A stretch of 63,661 nt of DNA, from positions 1 through 63,661 of the forward strand of contig BJUU01000016.1 of the NCBI GenBank assembly GCA_007988785.1. The letters are read 5' to 3'. A program made the position numbers and the translations under genes. The DNA comes from Agrococcus baldri. GTDB taxonomy: Bacteria > Actinomycetota > Actinomycetes > Actinomycetales > Microbacteriaceae. Below the pieces are notes generated by a model that saw nothing but the letters and a program-made list of their open reading frames with translations, made no database searches and was not told the DNA's origin. Positions 17,091 through 27,684 of the stretch are shown here, piece after piece (position 1 is the stretch's first letter; each line of letters opens with the position of its first letter).

Positions 17091-18080
17091 TCATTCCTCC
17101 ATCACGGAGTCGGGCTGGATGTCGATCTTCGCGCCCGTCAGCTTCGCCGCCAGGCGGGCGTTCTGCCCTTCGCGGCCGATCGCGAGCGAGAGCTGGAAGT
17201 CGGGCACGAGCGCACGCACGGCCCTGGTCTTCTCGTCGAGCATGAACGCATCCGACACCCGTGCCGGGCTGAGGGCGCTCGCGACGAACGCGGGCAGATC
17301 CTCCGAGTAGTCGACGATGTCGACCTTCTCGTCGCCCAGCTCGGCCTGCACGGCGCGCACGCGCGAGCCCATCTCGCCGATGCACGCACCCTTGGCGTTG
17401 ATGCCCGGCTCGGTCGCGCGCACGGCGATCTTCGAGCGGTGGCCGGCCTCGCGGGCGATCGCCACGATCTCGACCGCGCCGGAGGCGATCTCCGGCACCT
17501 CGAGCGCGAACAGGCGACGGACGAGGGACGGATGCGTGCGGCTCACGGTCACCTGCGGACCGCGCTGCCCGCGCTCGACCTTCGTGATGTAGACGCGCAT
17601 CCGCCTGCCGTGCGCATACACCTCGCCCGGCGCCTGCTCCTCGGGCGGCAGCAGCGCCTCCATGTCGTCGCCGAGCTTCACCTGCACCATGCGCGGGTTG
17701 GTGCCCTGCTGCACGACGCCGGCGATGATGTCGCCCTCGCGATCCTTGTAGGCGCCCAGCACCGTCTCGTCGCTCTTGTCGCGCAGCGCCTGGAAGATGA
17801 CCTGCTTGGCGGCGGTGGCGGCGATGCGGCTGAAGTCGTCGGTGGTGGCGACCGACTCGCCGATGCGGTTGCCGTCCTCGTCGAGCTCGGGCTCGTAGAG
17901 CGTGACCTCGCCGGTCTTGCGGTCGATCTCGACGCGCGGCTGCGGCGCTGCGGGGTCGGGCTTCTCGCCCGAGCGCACGTGCGCCTGCAGGATCGCCTGC
18001 TCGGTGATGCGGATCAGGTCGTCCTGGGAGATCTCCCGCTCGCGCTCGACGGTCTTCAGCACGTTCAGATCGATCTTCAC
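17091..18080 (-). CDS. nusA: Transcription termination/antitermination factor NusA
   Basis: A 329-residue RNA-polymerase-associated factor controlling pausing, termination and antitermination. The N-terminal polymerase-binding domain (about 1-115) is followed by an S1 domain (VLGAYKDREGDIIAGVV onward) and two KH domains, seen as GACIGEMGSRVRAVQ and AIGREGQNARLAAKLTG. It ends shortly after KH2, as usual for actinobacterial NusA. The start is GTG at 18080 with AAGGAG at good spacing. rimP, normally immediately upstream, is not present between nusA and proS. Confidence 0.96.
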   Translation of the reverse strand: MKIDLNVLKTVEREREISQDDLIRITEQAILQAHVRSGEKPDPAAPQPRVEIDRKTGEVTLYEPELDEDGNRIGESVATTDDFSRIAATAAKQVIFQALRDKSDETVLGAYKDREGDIIAGVVQQGTNPRMVQVKLGDDMEALLPPEEQAPGEVYAHGRRMRVYITKVERGQRGPQVTVSRTHPSLVRRLFALEVPEIASGAVEIVAIAREAGHRSKIAVRATEPGINAKGACIGEMGSRVRAVQAELGDEKVDIVDYSEDLPAFVASALSPARVSDAFMLDEKTRAVRALVPDFQLSLAIGREGQNARLAAKLTGAKIDIQPDSVMEE

Positions 18081-18146
18081 CTGTGGGCTCCTTGTTCCTG
18101 CGGTCCGTTCGGCGACGAACGCCGACCGGTCAGTCTACCGCTTGTC

Positions 18147-18193
18147 GGTCTCGTGACGCGAGCGCCTGCGGCGCGCGCTCCTCGACCAACGGA
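18147..18193 (+). repeat. Family A palindromic element between proS and nusA
   Basis: The element reads GGTCTCGTGACGCGAGCGCC, loop TGC, then GGCGCGCGCTCCTCGACCAA. It is nearly identical to the copy at 17037. On the minus strand it starts two bases after the proS stop codon, so it may end the proS transcript. The rest of the 18081-18194 gap holds only the nusA leader. Confidence 0.88.
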
Positions 18194-18194
18194 A

Positions 18195-19958
18195 CTACCG
18201 TCCCAATGCGGCCTCGAGCTGCGCGATCTCGACCTGCTGCCGCTCCCCCGTCGCGCGGTCCCAGACCTCGACGGAGCCCTCGACGGCGTCGCGGCCGACG
18301 ATCACGATCTGCGGCACGCCGATGAGCTCCGCATCGCCGAACTTGACGCCCGGCGAGACCTTGGGGCGGTCGTCGAAGAGCACCTCGAGGCCGCGCGCCT
18401 CCAGCTCGGCGACCACGGTCTCGGCGACGCCGAAGATGGCCGCGTCGCGGCCGGTGGCGACCACGTGCACGTCGAACGGCGCGACCTCGCGCGGCCAGAC
18501 GAGGCCCTTGTCGTCGTGCGCCATCTCGGCGATCGCGGCCAGGTTGCGGGTCACGCCGATGCCGTACGAGCCCATCGTGACGGTCACGAGCTTGCCGTTC
18601 TGGTCGAGCACCTGCACGCCGAGCGCCTCCGCGTACTTGCGGCCCAGCTGGAAGACGTGGCCGACCTCCATGCCGCGCTCGAGCGTGACGGGGCCCGAAC
18701 CGTCGGGAGCGGGGTCGCCGGCGCGCACGTCGGCCGCCTCCACCCATCCGTCACCGACGAAGTCGCGGCCCGCCACCAGGCCGAAGACGTGCCGGCCGGG
18801 CTCGTTCGCGCCCGTGATCCAGCTCGTGCCGTCGACGACGCGCTTGTCGAGCAGGTAGCGGATGCCCGTGGCCGATTCCAGCCCCAGGACCGGCCCGGAG
18901 GCGCTCCACGGGCCGATGTAGCCCTTGACGAGGCCCGGGTTGGCCGCGAAGTCCTCCTCGTCGGCGGGCGTGACGACGGCGGGCTGGAAGGCGACCTCGA
19001 CGCGCTTGGCGTCGACCTCGCGGTCGCCGGGCAGGCCGACGACGACCAGCTCCTTCGAGCCGTCAGGCTGCGTGAGGCGCAGCACGACGTTCTTGAGCGT
19101 GTCGGCGGCCGTCCGGGCGCGGCCGTCCTCGCGCGGGAAGCGCGCGTTCGCGTCGGCGACGAGCGTCTCGATCGTGGGGGTGTCGGGCGTCTCCTGCACC
19201 ACCGCATCCGCCTTGCCCTCGATCGCGACGGGCTCGGGCGCGACGGTCTCGAAGGCCTCGACGTTGGCCGCGTAGCCGCCGGGCGAGCGCACGATCGTGT
19301 CCTCCCCGACCGGCGTGGGGTGCAGAAACTCCTCGGACTTCGAGCCGCCCATGGCGCCCGCGTCGGCGGCCACGATGACGTACTCGAGGCCGAGCCGGGC
19401 GAAGATGCGCTCGTAGGCGTCGCGCTGGCGCTGGTAGGAGGCGTCGAGGCCCGCGTCGTCGACGTCGAAGGAGTAGGCGTCCTTCATCGTGAACTCGCGG
19501 GCGCGCAGCAGGCCGGCGCGCGGGCGCGTCTCGTCGCGGTACTTGTCCTGGATCTGGAAGATCGTCAGCGGCAGCGACTTGTAGCTCGAGACGAGATCCT
19601 GCACCAGCAGCGCGAAGACCTCTTCGTGCGTGGGCGCGAGCAGGTGGTCGGCGCCCTTGCGGTCCTGCAGCGTGAAGATGTCGTCGCCGTACTCGGTCCA
19701 GCGGCCCGTGCGCTCGTAGGGCTCGCGCGGCAGCAGGCCGGGGAAGAGCACCTCCTGGCCGCCCGCCGCCTCCATCTCCTCGCGGATGATGCGCTCGATG
19801 TTGCGGCGCACCCGCAGGCCGAGCGGCAGCCACGAATAGAGGCCGGCGCCGGAGCGGCGGATGTAGCCGGCGCGCAGCAGCAGCCGGTGGCTGGCGACCT
19901 CGGCCTCGGCCGGGTCCTCGCGGAGGGTGGTGAAGAAGAGCTGGGAGAGGCGGATCAC
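18195..19958 (-). CDS. proS: Prolyl-tRNA synthetase (bacterial type)
   Basis: A 587-residue class II aminoacyl-tRNA synthetase charging tRNA-Pro. The N-terminus has [20 protein letters not shown]. Motif 2 is in FRDETRP-like context ([18 protein letters not shown]) and motif 3 in [14 protein letters not shown]. An insertion of about 180 residues in the middle is the editing domain that removes mischarged alanine. An anticodon-binding domain forms the C-terminus. The start is GTG at 19958, six bases after TAGACT, so it can be transcribed without a leader although it follows the Bat-like genes closely. Confidence 0.96.
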   Translation of the reverse strand: MIRLSQLFFTTLREDPAEAEVASHRLLLRAGYIRRSGAGLYSWLPLGLRVRRNIERIIREEMEAAGGQEVLFPGLLPREPYERTGRWTEYGDDIFTLQDRKGADHLLAPTHEEVFALLVQDLVSSYKSLPLTIFQIQDKYRDETRPRAGLLRAREFTMKDAYSFDVDDAGLDASYQRQRDAYERIFARLGLEYVIVAADAGAMGGSKSEEFLHPTPVGEDTIVRSPGGYAANVEAFETVAPEPVAIEGKADAVVQETPDTPTIETLVADANARFPREDGRARTAADTLKNVVLRLTQPDGSKELVVVGLPGDREVDAKRVEVAFQPAVVTPADEEDFAANPGLVKGYIGPWSASGPVLGLESATGIRYLLDKRVVDGTSWITGANEPGRHVFGLVAGRDFVGDGWVEAADVRAGDPAPDGSGPVTLERGMEVGHVFQLGRKYAEALGVQVLDQNGKLVTVTMGSYGIGVTRNLAAIAEMAHDDKGLVWPREVAPFDVHVVATGRDAAIFGVAETVVAELEARGLEVLFDDRPKVSPGVKFGDAELIGVPQIVIVGRDAVEGSVEVWDRATGERQQVEIAQLEAALGR

Positions 19959-19964
19959 CCTCCG

Positions 19965-19970
19965 AGTCTA
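19965..19970 (-). promoter_or_regulatory. Predicted -10 (TAGACT) of proS
   Basis: On the minus strand TAGACT ends six bases before the GTG at 19958. It sits inside the 17-base gap after the upstream gene, giving proS its own promoter. Confidence 0.5.
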
Positions 19971-19975
19971 TGGAC

Positions 19976-20725
19976 TCACCAGGGCTGGTCGACGCTCGGG
20001 CCTGCGGGGCCCTCCTGGTCGCCCTCGTCGTACTGGTCCTGCTGCTGCTGCTCCTCCTGCGCGCCCTGGTTCTGCTCCTCGAGCTGCTCCTCCGGCGTCT
20101 GCGGCTCGCCGTCCTCCTCGCCCTCGCCCTCGGCATCCCCGTCGCCCTCGCCGTCGCCCGACTCGATCTTCTCCTCGATGCGGGGCACGGCGGCCTCCAG
20201 CTGCGCGGCGGTGTCGGCCTCGCCCTCGCGGGGCTCGTCGAAGCAGCCCTCCGGCTGCGCGTCGATCACGCCGAGCGCCTCGGTGTAGAAGCCGTTCGCC
20301 GCCTGCGTGTCCTGCGCCTCGCGGGCGACGTCGCCCTGCTTCTCGATCGAGGTCACGAGCGAGGCGACGATGACGCAGTGCTCGTGCATCTGCGACGCGG
20401 TGCCGGGCTCGCCGTGCAGCGCGAGCGACTCCTCGATCTTCGCGCGGCCCTCCTCGAGCGAGCCCGCCATCGTGAGGTTGACGCCGACGGCGAAGGGCGC
20501 CTTCCACGGCTCCGTCCAGTTCCAGGTCTCGAGGCCGCGCGCGGCGTCGGCGCCCTGCGCGTAGGCGCGCGACTCGAAGCGGTCGATCGCGGTCTGCCCG
20601 AGCACGTTGACGCCGATGAGCTTGGTCGCGAGGATCACGGCCGCGAGCGCGACCGGGATGAGGCCGAGCAGCAGCCACCAGCGCAGCGTGCGGCGCTGGT
20701 CGTCGGTCATCGTCCGGCGCGTCAT
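19976..20725 (-). CDS. Single-pass membrane protein with acidic tail, last gene of the Bat-like module
   Basis: A 249-residue protein with one membrane helix (about 17-38), an alpha-helical extracytoplasmic region that looks TPR-like (about 70-190), and a low-complexity Glu/Asp/Gln/Gly-rich tail (about 190-249). I do not recognise a specific family. Its ATG overlaps the stop of the upstream VWA gene (ATGA). By position it corresponds to the TPR proteins that often close MoxR-VWA (Bat-type) operons. It ends 17 bases before the proS start. Confidence 0.75.
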   Translation of the reverse strand: MTRRTMTDDQRRTLRWWLLLGLIPVALAAVILATKLIGVNVLGQTAIDRFESRAYAQGADAARGLETWNWTEPWKAPFAVGVNLTMAGSLEEGRAKIEESLALHGEPGTASQMHEHCVIVASLVTSIEKQGDVAREAQDTQAANGFYTEALGVIDAQPEGCFDEPREGEADTAAQLEAAVPRIEEKIESGDGEGDGDAEGEGEEDGEPQTPEEQLEEQNQGAQEEQQQQDQYDEGDQEGPAGPSVDQPW

Positions 20726-21714
20726 CGCTGCGCCCCCTTCGGCAGGATCCCGCGCGTGCTGCGCAGCGAGCGGGCGAGGCTGAAGCCCTCCGCGGCGAGC
20801 AGCAGCGCGATCGGGATGCCCAGCACCCAGGCCACCTCGAGGCGCGCCTCCTCGGTGCGATCCAGGTTCGCCTCGCCGTCGAGCGCGGCCATCGGGCCGA
20901 GCGCATCCGTCACCGGCACGCCCGGCGCCCTGTGCAGGTAGCTGATGCCGAGCTGGTCGGCGATGCCGCGCAGCCTGCCCTCGTCGATGCGGCTCACGGC
21001 ATCGCCGCCCGCAGGATCCTGCACGTACTGCTCGCGCTCGGCGGCGTCGAAGCTCGACACGCGCATCCGCCCGCCCTGCTCGGTGCCGTAGCCGAGCACC
21101 AGGCCGCGGTCGACGAGGCCCGCGACGTCGTCGAACGCCTGCGGCTCGTCCTCGGCGGTGTGCTCGCCGTCGCCGAGGTAGAAGACGATCGCCGGGCTGG
21201 CGGGATCCTCGGCCTCGCTGCGCTCGAGCTCGGTGCGCAGCAGGTCGTGCGCGGCGGCGATCGAAGTGCCGCGCGACTGCTGCGCGATCTCGGGGCGCAG
21301 CGCCCGCACCATCTCGATGACGGCCGAGCCGTCGTCGGTGAGCGGCACGCGCAGGCTCGCCTGCGAGTCGAAGGAGATGACCGAGATGTCGGCGCCCGCG
21401 AACGAGCGGGCGATCTCGACGACATCCTCCTGCATCCCCTTCAGCCGGGGCTCGTCGCCCCAGTCCTCGGCGGCGACCGACTGCGAGGTGTCGACCATCA
21501 CGAACACGCGCGCCTGGATGGATGCGGTCGGCACCTCGCCGCCGGGCAGCGCGGGGCGGAAGGCCATCGCGACCGCGAGCAGCACCAGCAGGGTGCGGCG
21601 GATCCAGGCGACGCGGCGGCCGCGCACCGTGACGAGCTGCCAGATGCACAAGGCCAGGGCGAGCGCGCCGACGACGATGACGACGATCGGCAGCGTGGGG
21701 TGGAAGCTCAGCAT
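20722..21714 (-). CDS. VWA-domain membrane protein (second of two, BatB-like)
   Basis: A 330-residue protein with two N-terminal membrane helices (about 8-25 and 38-52), a von Willebrand A domain (about 65-270) and a C-terminal helix (VAWVLGIPIALLLAAEGF). The metal-ion-dependent adhesion site reads MVDTSQS, with the later conserved Thr in RGTSIAAAH. The start overlaps the previous stop (TGATG). Paired VWA proteins next to MoxR and DUF58 form the Bat-type module, thought to act in envelope complex assembly or stress tolerance. Confidence 0.85.
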   Translation of the reverse strand: MLSFHPTLPIVVIVVGALALALCIWQLVTVRGRRVAWIRRTLLVLLAVAMAFRPALPGGEVPTASIQARVFVMVDTSQSVAAEDWGDEPRLKGMQEDVVEIARSFAGADISVISFDSQASLRVPLTDDGSAVIEMVRALRPEIAQQSRGTSIAAAHDLLRTELERSEAEDPASPAIVFYLGDGEHTAEDEPQAFDDVAGLVDRGLVLGYGTEQGGRMRVSSFDAAEREQYVQDPAGGDAVSRIDEGRLRGIADQLGISYLHRAPGVPVTDALGPMAALDGEANLDRTEEARLEVAWVLGIPIALLLAAEGFSLARSLRSTRGILPKGAQR

Positions 21715-22703
21715 CACAGCCTCACCCGCGCAGCGACCGCGCACGCCGCGGCGACCAGGATCAGCACGACCAGCGGCAGCGCGCCGGGCCGGTCGACCAC
21801 CTGGATCTGCGGCGGCGTCTCGATGTAGCCGGCCTCGATGGCGTTCACGCGCTCGACGATCTGCGGCACGGTCTGCGCGAAGTCGAGCGGGAAGTAGGCG
21901 CCGCCGGTGCCCTCGGCCGTGTCGCGCAGCTCCTGCGAGGCCGGGTCGCCGCCCCAGTCGAAGGGGTTGATCGCGTAGACGCGCACCTCGTGGTCGACGG
22001 CCAGCTGCCCCGCCTGCGGCAGCGTGAAGATCTGCTGGCCGTTCACGATGTTGTCGGTCGCGAGGATGATCGAGCGCGGCCGCTCGCTCTGCTCGAGGTC
22101 GGCGAAGTCGAGCACGCAGGAGGCGAGCCCGTCGCCGACGAGCGAGGCGCCGAGGCCGCTCGCGGTGCCGGCCTGGTAGTTGAACTGCTCCTCGGGCCCG
22201 AGCGTGCCGTTCAGCGCCCGCTCGTAGCGGCCCAGCTGCGCGGCGATGTAGTCGTAGTCGCTCGTGAGCGGGAACGACATGACGCTCGAGGCGTCGAAGA
22301 TGCGCATGCCGATGCGCTCGCCGTCGAGCTCCGCCGCGATCTGCTGGTAGACGCCCAGGATCTCGGCGTCGACGTCGATCATCGATCCCGAGACGTCGAG
22401 GCACAGCACGATGTCGCGCTTGTAGTCGTCCTCCTGGTTGGCGTGGGTGCCGGAGGGTCGCGAGGCGACTGCGCCGGCGATCAGCGCCCCCGCGAGCGAT
22501 GCGAGCAGGGCGCCGCCGATCCACAGCCGGTACCGCAGCAGGGCGCCGCGGAAGGCGGCCAGGCTCGTCATGCGGTCGACGTGCGCGACCGGCAGCCCGC
22601 GGTCGCGCCGGCGGCGCGGCAGCCACAGGCCCAGCACCGCGAGCACGACGGCGACCACGCCGACGAGGGCGAGCATCCACGGCCACAGCAGCATCACATC
22701 CAT
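21714..22703 (-). CDS. VWA-domain membrane protein (first of two, BatA-like)
   Basis: A 329-residue protein with N-terminal membrane helices (LLWPWMLALVGVVAVVLAVL and a second near 60-80), a VWA domain with MIDAS motif CLDVSGSM, and a C-terminal membrane helix (LPLVVLILVAAACAVAARV). The ATG at 22703 has AGGTGG seven bases upstream. An in-frame ATG at 22694, exactly overlapping the upstream stop, is the alternative. It is probably a MoxR client in the same operon. Confidence 0.85.
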   Translation of the reverse strand: MDVMLLWPWMLALVGVVAVVLAVLGLWLPRRRRDRGLPVAHVDRMTSLAAFRGALLRYRLWIGGALLASLAGALIAGAVASRPSGTHANQEDDYKRDIVLCLDVSGSMIDVDAEILGVYQQIAAELDGERIGMRIFDASSVMSFPLTSDYDYIAAQLGRYERALNGTLGPEEQFNYQAGTASGLGASLVGDGLASCVLDFADLEQSERPRSIILATDNIVNGQQIFTLPQAGQLAVDHEVRVYAINPFDWGGDPASQELRDTAEGTGGAYFPLDFAQTVPQIVERVNAIEAGYIETPPQIQVVDRPGALPLVVLILVAAACAVAARVRL

Positions 22704-23194
22704 GTCGCCACCACCTGTCGCGCCGCGGCGATCGCGGCCTCGGGGTCGTGCGTGGCGGCTCGGCGGAACGACGAGGGGTAGTACTGCGCGACGGCGCCCT
22801 CGACCGACGGCAGGTCGGCGTCGCCCAGGTCGCGCAGCGTCATCACCTCGGCGACGACGCCCGTCGACTCGTGCGCGAAGAAGCGCAGCACCAGGCTGAG
22901 GCGCTGCGAGAGCTCGCGCGGGTCGAGCTCGCCCTCGCTGTGCGAGAGCGCCACCTCGTCGATCATGCCGAGGTACTTCTCCTTCACGCTGCGCACGTCG
23001 ATGGGCACGGGCGGCGGCGGTGGCGGGGTGAGGATGCCGCGCGGGCGCGTCCATGCCCAGGCGAACGCGTAGAGCCCCGCGACGAGCAGCAGCGCGGCAG
23101 CCCCGAGCACCCACCACGGCCAGTAGCCGAAGGGCGCGTAGGTGTCGGGCGCCGGCAGCATCGCGAGCGCGCGCAGCCCCTCAGCGGCGCGCAC
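22694..23194 (-). CDS. DUF4381-like single-pass membrane protein
   Basis: A 166-residue protein with one membrane helix (WWVLGAAALLLVAGLYAFAW), a Pro-rich linker (LTPPPPPPVPID) and a helical cytoplasmic domain. Its placement between DUF58 and VWA genes and its architecture match DUF4381-type proteins of MoxR operons; this is by context rather than clear motifs. The start is GTG at 23194 with GAGAGG seven bases before it, overlapping the DUF58 gene by 14 bases. An ATG at 23161 is possible. Confidence 0.75.
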   Translation of the reverse strand: MRAAEGLRALAMLPAPDTYAPFGYWPWWVLGAAALLLVAGLYAFAWAWTRPRGILTPPPPPPVPIDVRSVKEKYLGMIDEVALSHSEGELDPRELSQRLSLVLRFFAHESTGVVAEVMTLRDLGDADLPSVEGAVAQYYPSSFRRAATHDPEAAIAAARQVVATWM

Positions 23195-24068
23195 GGCGGT
23201 GCCTCTCGAGCAGGCGGAACAGGCTGCCGATGGCGGTCGCGGTCGAGGCGACGCGCACCGAGGCGATGCCGAGCGAGCGCAGGCCCGTCTCGAGCCGCTC
23301 GCGGCGCTCGGCGATCGCGCCGTCGAAGGCGCGGCGCAGGCCCCGGTCGCGCCGCAGGAAGGCGGGCAGGCCGACGCCGGTGTCGACGCCCACGAGCTCG
23401 CGGTGATCGCCGGCCCGCGACATCAGGTCGGCGTCGCCGATCGACACCCAGAGCACCTCGTGCCGCGCGTGCAGCCGGCCGAGGTGCACGTCGAGGTCGT
23501 GCGTGTAGGCGAGGTCGTCGGCGATCACGACGATGAGCGAGCGCCGCCGCATGCGCCGCACGGCGTGCTCGAGCACGTCGACGAGGCTCGAGCGCGGGCC
23601 GTCGATCTCGATGGCCTCGTCGATGCGCCGCAGCATGCGCTCGAGGTGCGACTCCGAGCCGCCCTCCTGCATGTCCTGCCGGCGCTCCTCGTCGCCCATC
23701 AGCAGCGCCACGCGGTCGCCGTGCCGGGTCGCGAGGTAGCCGAGCACGCCCGCCACCAGGATCGCCAGCTCGCGCTTCGACTCCCCCGACTCGGCCGTCG
23801 CCGCCATGTTGCGGCCGGAGTCCACCACCAGCAGCACGTTGTGCTGCCGCGAGGCGATGTAGCGCTTGATGAGCGGCACGTGGCTGCGCGCGGTCGCCTT
23901 CCAGTCGATGTCCTTCACCTCGTCGCCCGGCTGGTACTCGCGCAGGTCGTCGAAGTCGTGGCTGCGGCCGTGGTGGATCGACGCGTACTCCCCGTCGAGC
24001 AGCTCGAGGGTACGGCGATGCGCGTGAATCGACATGGTCGTCTTCACCTTGCGCAGCCGCCGCTCCAT
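23181..24068 (-). CDS. DUF58-domain protein, Bat-like module
   Basis: A 295-residue cytoplasmic protein of the DUF58 family, a VWA-like fold. The signature is seen in GRSHDFDDLREYQPGDEVK and DIDWKATARS, followed by VLLVVDSGRNM, which resembles a degenerate MIDAS. No membrane segment is predicted. DUF58 proteins accompany MoxR ATPases almost everywhere. The start lies nine bases after the MoxR stop. Confidence 0.9.
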   Translation of the reverse strand: MERRLRKVKTTMSIHAHRRTLELLDGEYASIHHGRSHDFDDLREYQPGDEVKDIDWKATARSHVPLIKRYIASRQHNVLLVVDSGRNMAATAESGESKRELAILVAGVLGYLATRHGDRVALLMGDEERRQDMQEGGSESHLERMLRRIDEAIEIDGPRSSLVDVLEHAVRRMRRRSLIVVIADDLAYTHDLDVHLGRLHARHEVLWVSIGDADLMSRAGDHRELVGVDTGVGLPAFLRRDRGLRRAFDGAIAERRERLETGLRSLGIASVRVASTATAIGSLFRLLERHRRARR

Positions 24069-24077
24069 CGGCGCCGC

Positions 24078-25085
<1,008 letters not shown>

Positions 25086-25211
25086 GCGTCGCTCCTCGCG
25101 ATCGATCGCCCGGCGGTGCCGGGCACGGTCTGACTGGCTCTCGCCCCGGTCACGGTATCTGCTCGCGCGATCACGTCGCTGGGGGTTCGGTGAGCGGATG
25201 CGGCGCGCAGC

Positions 25212-26435
25212 TCACGCGCTCCGGTCGCGCGTGCGGGTGGCCAGGATCGCCGCGATCACGAGCGCCGCGATCACCGGCAGCATCGCCAGGTTGAGGCCCG
25301 CGTAGCCGACGAGCCCGAGCACCGGGCCGGCGAGCGCGCCGGCGGCGGCGCCCGAGAGGCCCATGATGAGGTCGCTGCGGCCCTGCAGCGCCGGTCGCAG
25401 GTCGGCGGGGACGGCGCCGGCGACGAGCGTCGAGCCGGCGACGGTGGCGGCGCTCCAGCCGAGCCCCAGCAGCGCGAGCGGCACGGGCGCCATCGCCGAG
25501 CCCAGCAGCAGCGCGGTGACGACCGCGCCGACCAGCAGCGCGGCGCCGCCGATGGCGACGCTGCGGCCGCCGATGCGGTCGGTGAGCCAGCCGAACACGG
25601 GCGAGAGCGCGTACATGCCTGCCGTGTGCGCGCTCATCGTCAGCCCGATCATCGTGAGCCCGTGGCCGTCGTGCTCGAGGTGCACGGGCGTGAGCGCCAT
25701 GATGCCGACCATCGTGGCCTGCGCGCACGCGACGGTGACGACGGCGGCGAGCGCTCGCGGGTGCTGGATGAGCCGCAGCCGCGGGATGACCCGGTCGTGC
25801 GCCTCGACGAGCCCGCGCGCGGTGAGCAGCGGGTCGGGCCGCAGCCCGGCCCAGAGCAGGATGGCGGCGAGCACGAGCGTCGCGGCAGAGATCAGATAGG
25901 CGCCGACGAGGTGCGGGAGGCCGAGCGCGAGGCCGAGCGTGTCTCCCGCGGGGATGAGGTTGGGGCCGATGATGACGCCGATCGTCGTCATCCACACGAC
26001 GAGGGAGAGGTCGCGGCCGCGGTGCCGCGGCTGCGAGAGGTCGGTGGCGGCGAAGCGCGACTGCAGGTTGATGGCGGTGGAGGCGCCCAGGATGGCGAAG
26101 CCCGGCAGCACGATCCAGGGGCTGCCGAGCGTGCCGCCGACGACGAGCGTGAGCGCGCCGACGAGGGCGATGAGCGCGCCGGTCGACAGCGAGACGCGGC
26201 GCCCGCGGCGGTCGGCGAGGCGCGCGAGCGGCACGGCCAGCAGCGCGCCGCCGAGCGTCAGCATGGTGGCGGCGAGGCCGGCGAGGGCCGGGTCTCCCGT
26301 GACCTGCTCGACCAGCAGCGAGCCGACGCCGAGCGCGACGCCGTTCGAGAGGCCGCCGAGCGCCTGCCCGGCCGAGAGCACGGTGAGCGCGCGGCGCTGC
26401 GCGGCGCGCACGTCGACCGCCGGCGCGGCGGTCAT
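25212..26435 (-). CDS. Major facilitator superfamily permease
   Basis: A 407-residue membrane transporter with about 12 helices in two halves. The loop 2-3 signature of MFS is visible as ARLADRRGRRVSLSTG (near residue 75), and a second half-signature GWLTDRIGGRS lies near residue 290. Efflux of a drug or metabolite is plausible, but the substrate cannot be told. The ATG at 26435 has GGGGAG upstream. The gene follows ispG in the same direction at 48 bases. Confidence 0.88.
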   Translation of the reverse strand: MTAAPAVDVRAAQRRALTVLSAGQALGGLSNGVALGVGSLLVEQVTGDPALAGLAATMLTLGGALLAVPLARLADRRGRRVSLSTGALIALVGALTLVVGGTLGSPWIVLPGFAILGASTAINLQSRFAATDLSQPRHRGRDLSLVVWMTTIGVIIGPNLIPAGDTLGLALGLPHLVGAYLISAATLVLAAILLWAGLRPDPLLTARGLVEAHDRVIPRLRLIQHPRALAAVVTVACAQATMVGIMALTPVHLEHDGHGLTMIGLTMSAHTAGMYALSPVFGWLTDRIGGRSVAIGGAALLVGAVVTALLLGSAMAPVPLALLGLGWSAATVAGSTLVAGAVPADLRPALQGRSDLIMGLSGAAAGALAGPVLGLVGYAGLNLAMLPVIAALVIAAILATRTRDRSA

Positions 26436-26483
26436 GCCGCGCTCCCCGACGGGTGCGGTGCGGCGGTCACGCGCGGGTCGCGG

Positions 26484-27626
26484 TCACGCCGTGACCACCT
26501 CGGCCTCGCCGGCCGGCAGCCCCTGCTCGTCGGCGATGCGACGGGCCTCCTCGATGAGGGTGGCGACGATGTCGGCCTCGGGAACCGTCTTGACGACCTC
26601 GCCCTTGATGAAGATCTGCCCCTTGCCGTTGCCCGAGGCGACCCCGAGGTCGGCCTCGCGAGCCTCGCCCGGGCCGTTGACGACGCATCCCATGACCGCG
26701 ACGCGCAGCGGCACCTGCACGTCCTTGAGCCCCTCGGTCACGTCGTCGGCGAGCGTGTACACGTCGACCTGCGCGCGGCCGCAGGACGGGCAGGAGACGA
26801 TCTCGAGCTTCTTCTCGCGCAGGCCGAGCGACTGCAGGATCTGCATGCCGACCTTGATCTCCTCCACCGGGGGCGCCGAGAGCGAGACGCGGATGGTGTC
26901 GCCGATGCCCTCGGCGAGCAGGATGCCGAACGCCGTCGCAGACTTGATGGTGCCCTGGAAGGCCGGGCCCGCCTCGGTGACGCCCAGGTGCAGCGGCCAG
27001 TCGCCGCGCTCGGCGAGCTGGCGGTAGGTCTTCACCATCACGACGGGGTCGTTGTGCTTGACCGAGATCTTGAAGTCGTGGAAGTCGTGCTCCTCGAACA
27101 GGCTCGCCTCCCAGACGGCGCTCTCGACGAGCGCCTCGGGGGTGGCCTTGCCGTACTTCTCGAGCAGGCGCGGGTCGAGGCTGCCGGCGTTGACGCCGAT
27201 GCGCAGGCTCGTGCCGGCGTCCTTCGCGGCCTTGGCGATCTCGCCGACCTTGTCGTCGAACTTGCGGATGTTGCCCGGGTTGACGCGCACGGCGGCGCAG
27301 CCGGCATCGATGGCCTGGAAGACGTACTTCGGCTGGAAGTGGATATCGGCGATCACCGGGATCTGGCTCTTCTTCGCGATGATGTGGAGCACATCGGCGT
27401 CGTCCTGGCTCGGCACCGCGACGCGCACGATGTCGCAGCCGGTGGCGGTGAGCTCGGCGATCTGCTGCAGTGTCGCATTGATGTCGGTCGTCTTCGTCGT
27501 GGTCATCGACTGCACCGAGACGGGTGCGTCGCCGCCGACGAGCACCTTGCCGACCTTGATCTGCCGACTCTTGCGGCGGGGCGCGAGCGTGAGCGGCTCG
27601 GGCTTGCCGAGGTTGATGGCTGCCAT
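26484..27626 (-). CDS. ispG: (E)-4-hydroxy-3-methylbut-2-enyl-diphosphate synthase
   Basis: A 380-residue 4Fe-4S enzyme of the MEP isoprenoid pathway, reducing MEcPP to HMBPP. The TIM-barrel domain starts with [16 protein letters not shown], followed by [14 protein letters not shown]. The cluster cysteines are in [11 protein letters not shown] and [15 protein letters not shown], the latter also holding the conserved Glu. The ATG at 27626 follows TAGGCT by six bases. dxr, an earlier gene of the pathway, lies 3 kb upstream on the same strand, separated by a site-2 protease and two inserted opposite-strand genes. Confidence 0.96.
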   Translation of the reverse strand: MAAINLGKPEPLTLAPRRKSRQIKVGKVLVGGDAPVSVQSMTTTKTTDINATLQQIAELTATGCDIVRVAVPSQDDADVLHIIAKKSQIPVIADIHFQPKYVFQAIDAGCAAVRVNPGNIRKFDDKVGEIAKAAKDAGTSLRIGVNAGSLDPRLLEKYGKATPEALVESAVWEASLFEEHDFHDFKISVKHNDPVVMVKTYRQLAERGDWPLHLGVTEAGPAFQGTIKSATAFGILLAEGIGDTIRVSLSAPPVEEIKVGMQILQSLGLREKKLEIVSCPSCGRAQVDVYTLADDVTEGLKDVQVPLRVAVMGCVVNGPGEAREADLGVASGNGKGQIFIKGEVVKTVPEADIVATLIEEARRIADEQGLPAGEAEVVTA

Positions 27627-27632
27627 GCCTCC

Positions 27633-27678
27633 AGCCTACGCTTCACGGAACACTCGGCCCGTTCGCCGATGGCAGACT
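27633..27678. promoter_or_regulatory. Divergent leaderless promoters of ispG and the RNase HI fusion
   Basis: TAGGCT on the minus strand (27638-27633) lies six bases before the ispG ATG. On the plus strand CAGACT (27673-27678), a weaker -10, lies six bases before the GTG at 27685. The gap between start codons is 58 bases. Confidence 0.42.
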
Positions 27679-27684
27679 CGTCGG

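Noticed and set aside
16762-17385. Extended YlxR reading frame running back through the repeat into nusA
   Set aside because: The upstream part would be translated from the family A repeat and from nusA in another frame. The YlxR fold begins at the ATG at 17010.
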